Source: Bacteroidota bacterium (GTDB lineage Bacteria; Bacteroidota; Ignavibacteria; SZUA-365). Taken from it: 8,802 nucleotides of DNA. The position numbers were made by a program, and so were the translations under genes. Shown piece after piece: positions 5,901 through 8,802 of this stretch. Position 1 is the first letter of the stretch. The number at the start of each line of letters is the position of its first letter. The notes beneath the pieces are model-generated. The model saw only the letters and a list, made by a program, of their open reading frames with translations, was not told where the DNA came from and did no database searches. The stretch covers positions 1 through 8,802 of the forward strand of contig JAGTUZ010000314.1 in the NCBI GenBank assembly GCA_018224415.1. Reading direction: 5' to 3'.

Positions 5901-8022
5901 GATTCAGCCGGGCGGATACGTAACAGTACCCCTGTTTATCCACCGTAAATGATTTGATATAATCCGCAGCTGCGGGTAGATACCGTGCGTTCCATTCCGT
6001 GGCATACCGCACGTCGAGGTTTGCATCCAGATTGACAATGAATCGCTCTTCCTTTCCGTCTCGCCGCGTACTGACAGAGTCGACAGTGAGAAGCGTGTCG
6101 TAATGCCGGTAATTTCTGGTAAAATGGAAGTATCCACCACAGGTGTGGTCCACCGTGGTGAAGTGCTGCATGCTACCAACACTATGCGCGGATAAACCGT
6201 AGTACATGCCGGATGGATATAATCCGGACTCAGAGACCTTCATGCCCCAGATGGCGTTCAGAGCATCCCGATTCAATGCCTCAAATACGGGTTGTGACAA
6301 CCACCCCGCAGGCAACGACCCAATTGCGCCGTCGGTTCCGGAGGCACCAAACATGGCGATGCTCCCGTCATCGCTTATGAAGATCTGATTGATTCCTCTG
6401 ACATTGTCTTGACGAACACCCAGTTCCCCTGGGACATCATCGCTTGTGATCAGCCGCGACGCCAGAACGTTCTTGCCATCCGGCCCGATGCTGACAAACC
6501 AGTAGCCGCTGAATACTCCGCTGCCGATACCGGGTAGCGTCGCATTATATACGCACCCCTGACCAACACAGCACACAACAAACACATTTCCGTCCGCGTC
6601 GATCGCCATATCGCTTGGAGAGCCGGTGTACCCTATTGGACCCTTGTGCCCTCTCCACTCGGTTGTCAACAGGTACGTCATATACCGCAGCGAATCGAGT
6701 AGGTGGGAAAGACGACACAGAACCAGCGCACGGCTATCGTAATACGGTTTCGTCGCAAGGACGGCACCTTGTGTCATCACCAGGGTGTCGCCGAAATTCT
6801 CGCCGATGACGTAGACACCATGATCCGTCACTGAAATATCAAGTATGTACAATGCGCCCGGGCCACCGAAGTACGTAGCCCCCGACAGCTTCCCTCCTGG
6901 ATCAAGACAATAGATGTATCCCGCCGTCTCCAGCTGAAATCTTTCGCTGTATCGCGGATATCCCTGGTATGAGGTTGTGGTCAGTGGTGCCCCGTCCGTT
7001 GCCTGCATGATACCATACAAATTTCCTTCCGTGTCGTTCACGAGCGTGCGATTGTGTCCTGGAAGCAAGTACAGGCCGTTCGGTAGGAAGCTTCCTTGGG
7101 TTCCTCCCAGATATGTACAGAAGATTATATCCCTTCCCGTGCTGTCGAACTGAACGACGAACACAGATTGTGAACCGGGCAATGTTCCCTGAACCGCGGA
7201 GCGCACCGGAAGTGCGGGATCGGTGGTCGTTCCGTGTACCGCGACCTCTCCGTTGCCCGAGACCACGTGATGACGCATATGTCCGCGGCGGAAATTGAAG
7301 GCAGTATTGAACTCCGCCGTCAGTGCAAGCGTGTCCTTGTACCGAAATCCCTGCGCCTGGCCGGTCGTGCCAACCGTACCGTGTATCCGTTCGGAAAGGG
7401 AAACGCCCGATGATTCCCCGTATGGTCTCAAACGCGCATCGCGGAGGAGTTCCTCGATTTCTCTGGCACCGGCTCCATGCACGTACATCCCCTTTTCCGG
7501 GATCTGCGCCCCGGGCGCGATTCGCATGGTTTGTCGAAGGGAACCATCATGCCCAATCCGGTATTCGATGTCCACTCCATCCCAGACGTTCTCATAGCGA
7601 ACGACACGATGATTCGAAACCGATTCATGCCAGAACGTCGAATCGGGACCGAGGTAAAAATGAGATACGGAACGTACGGTATCTCCCGCGACGATACGCA
7701 TTCTTGAGGACACGTCCTGAAATGCGATTGTTACGATTTCGTATGCGTCTGGGACAGGGCGGGACTGGATGCTTTCCGTCGGCACGTCGATCCCCGTTCG
7801 CGGACGGGCAAGGATGACCCCGTCATCGCACAACCACGCCGACGTACTCCCGCCAATTATTGCGTACCGGATCTCCGCTTCCCATTGGCCGGCATTCGCC
7901 GTGAAATACACCGGAGGCCGATACACCAACACCGAATCCGGCGTGCCGTGCCCGCGAAGATCCGCGGAAAGCATCGTGAGCATCATCAGACAGGCCATCA
8001 AATGCAGGATATGTGTATGCAT
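2941..8022 (-). CDS. Giant modular secreted protein with T9SS type A sorting domain
   Basis: This 1693-residue protein appears built for export. Residues 1-20 are a hydrophobic signal peptide, unusual in having only histidines and no K or R before the core. Residues about 35-280 resemble the DUF7948 domain found before SBBP propellers (VYFTANAGQWEAEIRYA). Residues about 283-740 look like an SBBP-type beta-propeller (VVQFDSTG...FCTYLGG, YCLDPGGKLSGATYFGG, DMAIDADGNVFVV). Residues 749-1495 are six tandem Ig-like modules bracketed by cysteines. Residues about 1500-1594 resemble a BACON-type domain (LTPLHLYFEAERGG, WWLNAQPASGSQSGQIAV). Residues about 1607-1693 are a type A T9SS C-terminal signal (VWPLPVPSG, LTLHDLLGRE, LSAGVYVLRA). 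By family knowledge the protein crosses the outer membrane by T9SS and is released or anchored on the cell surface, where adhesion or a structural role is an inference; no catalytic motif was recognised. The ATG at 8020-8022 follows an in-frame stop at 8071-8073 and has only a weak purine-rich SD candidate. The frame is intact throughout. Confidence 0.93.
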   Translation of the reverse strand: MHTHILHLMACLMMLTMLSADLRGHGTPDSVLVYRPPVYFTANAGQWEAEIRYAIIGGSTSAWLCDDGVILARPRTGIDVPTESIQSRPVPDAYEIVTIAFQDVSSRMRIVAGDTVRSVSHFYLGPDSTFWHESVSNHRVVRYENVWDGVDIEYRIGHDGSLRQTMRIAPGAQIPEKGMYVHGAGAREIEELLRDARLRPYGESSGVSLSERIHGTVGTTGQAQGFRYKDTLALTAEFNTAFNFRRGHMRHHVVSGNGEVAVHGTTTDPALPVRSAVQGTLPGSQSVFVVQFDSTGRDIIFCTYLGGTQGSFLPNGLYLLPGHNRTLVNDTEGNLYGIMQATDGAPLTTTSYQGYPRYSERFQLETAGYIYCLDPGGKLSGATYFGGPGALYILDISVTDHGVYVIGENFGDTLVMTQGAVLATKPYYDSRALVLCRLSHLLDSLRYMTYLLTTEWRGHKGPIGYTGSPSDMAIDADGNVFVVCCVGQGCVYNATLPGIGSGVFSGYWFVSIGPDGKNVLASRLITSDDVPGELGVRQDNVRGINQIFISDDGSIAMFGASGTDGAIGSLPAGWLSQPVFEALNRDALNAIWGMKVSESGLYPSGMYYGLSAHSVGSMQHFTTVDHTCGGYFHFTRNYRHYDTLLTVDSVSTRRDGKEERFIVNLDANLDVRYATEWNARYLPAAADYIKSFTVDKQGYCYVSARLNLYDSCRYFNSWRIPTGSALNFGQGEMYLARFRIYTPCWQIGCAISTIDTIGIERRRGYANPEGFTVNYAVTNHSAEKGARIVHARIEIPAGLELVAGSPQQPMIPSELASGMTAACSWRVRVADPEGLIDSGISDTALIRCRVFYVDPESGQTYPMGEELCEHDIMVVAYDEPDPELVCTVEGPPELYWRGDGFAATPGGKSGAIRYRFTLTNLERDTITITDIRYRAGPECRIAGDSLRSGVLLAPGASYTDEIDIRVDALRYGRRLRIEAAALDEYGVPLSLCLAETDAPGVTDMPCTVKGPEHIVWNTATGTATPAVLPLTLLIDNPLDTIRRDVTLRADLSRAPHLAPAAGESLQRDPFFIIAHFRRAIDWQFVLADAPDTHVRDTLVFVYEEEGTEYRCEHVVEIRVIDKSVICTLTGTDTLSVADMLARTPGRLHITLTNAGTVAVDVERTELTIVPATGFPFTGLLSLDPLSRQGGSIDPGNDFTIDWNLRALIRRESRMVECTVTAFDANDNALATCTREIFLEGLAGLLCALTPGDSVRFNRTELRYDPEEAAADFKLENLLDTEETNIEAVIDLTQAPRFVLAPSESAGKIIAVVDSHSTAQLTWRLIPQPAPRAEDQDIIVRYRSDQMSAWKECRATIFIESWPEEMSVACATGGHDSLYADLHDEQFIPDPLHVSYTVTNTGTVALTGCEAAIILPPEFVLAGSDSIQHFTAPESASEPGGPVPEGTLLLNTSCTRWWKITPTPALADTDPRQIQWQWRSAEQGTEIDCERTIHIVPGNPAGIVLTPLHLYFEAERGGVPPAEQLVQLSTGGGLAMPWTAQTSAWWLNAQPASGSQSGQIAVQPNSAMLDEGAHDAEIHFAATPSDRHVAVTYVIRKSTGVNGTPASESFTLDVWPLPVPSGTRLHLRIGGPPGERCHLTLHDLLGRERLARYVESNQAVSIDIASTRLSAGVYVLRAVSEHGAQAMRMISVLR
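3538..5778 (-). repeat. Six tandem cysteine-bracketed ~120-residue modules inside the T9SS protein
   Basis: Modules open at C749, C886, C1006, C1126, C1246 and C1369, giving spacings of 137, 120, 120, 120 and 123 residues. Each has a second cysteine near its end: C868, C992, C1111, C1232, C1352 and C1488, so pair distances are 119, 106, 105, 106, 106 and 119. Recurring features are an opening C(T/A)(V/L).GP-like strand, a (T/D)N..(D/T) strand about 30 residues in, and in most modules a central W..(R/K)-type strand (CSWRVRV, DWNLRAL, LTWRLIP, RWWKITP). Sequences are otherwise quite divergent. An Ig-like or CARDB-like beta-sandwich with a disulfide joining first and last strands is the inferred fold. 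Confidence 0.8.
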
Positions 8023-8089
8023 GGTGTTTTCTCTGTTCGTTCGACCGGGACCATGATTGAACGGACCGGACTATCATACGTCGGAGAGC

Positions 8090-8119
8090 GCCGCCGGCGG
8101 GATCATTCCCGCCGACGGC
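8090..8119 (-). other. Strong GC-rich hairpin in the leader
   Basis: 8090-8102 pairs with 8107-8119 around a four-base loop. The one non-Watson-Crick position is C8094/A8115 on the plus strand, which becomes a G-U wobble in minus-strand RNA, so the 13-pair stem is continuous only in the sense of the T9SS gene. There is no U-tract after it in either direction, so it is not a standard terminator. Confidence 0.65.
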
Positions 8120-8164
8120 AACCTCTCACCGCGTACCGGTCCTGGACGCGAGGCGGGTTCCGCC

Positions 8165-8176
8165 TATCGTACGATA
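8165..8176. promoter_or_regulatory. 12-bp perfect palindrome TATCGTACGATA
   Basis: A perfect inverted repeat with no spacer. A related sequence, CTATCATACG at 8071-8080, matches nine of ten bases of CTATCGTACG at 8164-8173. It could be a protein-binding site or simply part of the leader fold; roughly one such palindrome in ten regions of this size is expected by chance. Confidence 0.3.
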
Positions 8177-8322
8177 ACCAGACCGCGCGTTACGAGCGCT
8201 TCGGCGCTGCGAAGCAGGTGACGCCATCTCACCCGGATGGAGATTCCTCGACATGCACTCACGTACTCTCCACGCCGGACCTGAGAATGCGTTATTCCAG
8301 AAGATGGATGCATGTGTCTTGA

Positions 8323-8351
8323 ATAGTAACAATATTGTTTCAGGATGTCAA
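8323..8351 (-). promoter_or_regulatory. Sigma-70-type promoter for the T9SS protein gene
   Basis: On the minus strand a perfect -35 TTGACA (complement of 8346-8351) is followed by a 17-bp spacer and TACTAT (complement of 8323-8328). The -10 is preceded by TG one base upstream, making it an extended -10. Transcription would start near 8316, leaving a long leader before the ATG at 8022. An imperfect hairpin-forming palindrome at 8370-8391 lies just upstream and might bind an activator. Confidence 0.7.
8328..8339. promoter_or_regulatory. Operator-like palindrome AACAATATTGTT in the promoter spacer
   Basis: A perfect 12-bp inverted repeat fills the -10-proximal part of the 17-bp spacer and touches the first base of the -10 element. 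This is a classic place for a dimeric repressor to bind. No regulator gene is present in the window, so the partner is unknown. Confidence 0.45.
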
Positions 8352-8447
8352 TACCTGTTATACCTTGCACCATACGCGTTTTGACGCATGGATTTGGGTG
8401 CGGAATGCGCGAAAGCGATCCACCTTCTTTCCCTCCCGGCATCTTGC

Positions 8448-8454
8448 TATCTTG
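8448..8454 (+). promoter_or_regulatory. Weak promoter candidate for the ABC-F gene
   Basis: TATCTTG resembles the TAnnTTTG -7 element of Bacteroidota, lacking one T, and lies about 80 bases before the ATG. No clear -33 element is present. An alternative is TTGTTT at 8335-8340 with TTATAC at 8358-8363, 17 bases apart, overlapping the divergent promoter. Neither is strong. Confidence 0.25.
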
Positions 8455-8475
8455 TTGTTCTGTCATTCCGCGACA

Positions 8476-8530
8476 GCATCAGCCATCAGCCATTCGCCAT
8501 CAGCCATTCGCCATCAGCCATCAGCCATCA
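8476..8530 (+). repeat. Heptamer tandem repeat GCCATCA/GCCATTC directly upstream of the ABC-F start
   Basis: Seven full heptamers run without interruption from 8482 to 8530 in the order CA, TC, CA, TC, CA, CA, CA for the last two bases. A six-base degenerate copy precedes them at 8476-8481. Only tccccc separates the last unit from the ATG at 8537, so the tract occupies the place of a Shine-Dalgarno site. A 5-bp stem (8460-8464/8472-8476) precedes it. Confidence 0.92.
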
Positions 8531-8536
8531 TCCCCC

Positions 8537-8802
8537 ATGGTCCTCTTCTCCGCCAACAATCTCAGCAAAGCATTCCATGACAACCCGCTGTTCGAAAACG
8601 TCGCCTTCGGCATGGAGGAGGGCGAACGCGTGGGGATCATCGGACGCAACGGGGCGGGAAAAACAACGCTGCTGCGCATCATCGCGGGACTCGAATCGGC
8701 CGACGAGGGGGAGATCGCCCACAACAGCGCGGCGAGCTTCGAGTACCTCGAGCAGCTGCCGCGCTTCGCGGGGGAGCAGCGGGTGCTGGATGCGGTGATG
8801 GA
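8537..8802 (+). CDS. ABC-F family ATPase, N-terminal part (3' end outside window)
   Basis: The 88 visible codons read MVLFSANNLSKAFHDNPLFE and onward, the standard start of duplicated-ATPase ABC-F proteins of the Uup/EttA type. Seen are an A-loop aromatic (F13), Walker A GRNGAGKTT at residues 36-44 with the catalytic K42, LLRIIAGLESADEGEI after it, and a Q-loop glutamine at about Q73 (YLEQ). There are no membrane segments. ABC-F proteins are soluble and most act on the ribosome E site in translation or antibiotic protection; Uup-like members have also been linked to DNA branch or ribosome functions. Which subgroup this is cannot be told from the first part of the first ATPase domain. The ATG at 8537 aligns with the family start, but no Shine-Dalgarno site precedes it and the frame is open upstream through the heptamer repeat. 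It is transcribed divergently from the T9SS gene. Confidence 0.92.
   Translation, partial: MVLFSANNLSKAFHDNPLFENVAFGMEEGERVGIIGRNGAGKTTLLRIIAGLESADEGEIAHNSAASFEYLEQLPRFAGEQRVLDAVM

Larger units (their letters stand above)
8023..8316 (-). promoter_or_regulatory. Predicted ~290-nt structured 5' leader of the T9SS protein gene
   Basis: If the promoter at 8323-8351 is real, transcription starts near 8316 and the message carries about 290 untranslated nucleotides. Between 8090 and 8215 there are successive stem-loops: 8198-8203/8210-8215, competing with 8195-8199/8204-8208; the palindrome 8165-8176; 8151-8156/8160-8165; 8130-8134/8146-8150; and the long stem 8090-8102/8107-8119. No convincing small ORF or known riboswitch was recognised. 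The last 67 bases before the ATG look unstructured. Confidence 0.45.

Noticed and set aside
8090..8119. Strong hairpin as an intrinsic terminator
   Set aside because: Neither strand has a U-tract after the stem, and it lies just upstream of a gene start rather than after a gene end.
8126..8332. Small minus-strand ORF (68 codons) in the divergent intergenic region
   Set aside because: Its start lies upstream of the predicted transcription start, it is rich in R, S and T, and it overlaps the hairpins; a 42-codon version from an internal ATG is no more convincing.
8381..8403. TTGACG on the plus strand as a -35 for the ABC-F gene
   Set aside because: No -10-like sequence follows at the correct distance; the 17-base spacer leads to aatgcg.
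8476..8530. Possible CRISPR-like array
   Set aside because: Units are contiguous 7-mers with no spacers, so it is a simple tandem repeat.
8388..8798. Plus-strand frame of 136 codons through the heptamer repeat
   Set aside because: It is out of frame with the ABC-F gene, whose Walker A motif and family start are clear in another frame; its repeat residues come only from the heptamers.

Overview
The window looks like chromosomal DNA from a GC-rich member of the Bacteroidota/Chlorobiota side of the FCB group (Ignavibacteria, Kapabacteria or a similar lineage). The main evidence is a 1693-residue secreted protein ending in a type A sorting domain of the type IX secretion system (T9SS), a system confined to that group. 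Shine-Dalgarno sites on two genes and a TTGACA-type promoter argue against a typical Bacteroidia genome, but a species cannot be named.

Layout. 1-459 (+): 3' end of a class I SAM-dependent methyltransferase with a THUMP-like C-terminal domain; a 15-bp minisatellite encoding GVPAA repeats sits at the very start. 460-641: convergent intergenic space with a strong hairpin terminator, flanked by inverted arrays of a degenerate hexamer (CTCGTN) that touch both stop codons. 642-2018 (-): complete M20-family, carnosinase-like metallodipeptidase. 2080-2120: second hairpin terminator with the same geometry as the first. 2139-2804 (-): small outer-membrane beta-barrel protein with a signal peptide and a perfect AGGAGG site. 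2941-8022 (-): giant T9SS cargo protein made of a signal peptide, a DUF7948-like domain, an SBBP-like beta-propeller, six cysteine-bracketed ~120-residue modules, a BACON-like domain and a sorting domain. 8023-8536: divergent intergenic region with a good sigma-70-type promoter for the giant gene, a 12-bp palindrome in its spacer, a predicted ~290-nt hairpin-rich leader, and a heptamer tandem repeat directly before the next gene. 8537-8802 (+): start of an ABC-F ATPase, cut by the window end.

The genes do not form an obvious pathway. The three minus-strand genes could be read in series, but a terminator separates the barrel gene from the peptidase. No terminator was found between the giant gene and the barrel gene, so those two envelope proteins might share a transcript. 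No mobile element, CRISPR array, rRNA or tRNA was seen. I found no clear new multi-gene system. The best leads are the six-module cysteine array, the operator-like promoter with its structured leader, and the short-repeat tracts at gene edges.
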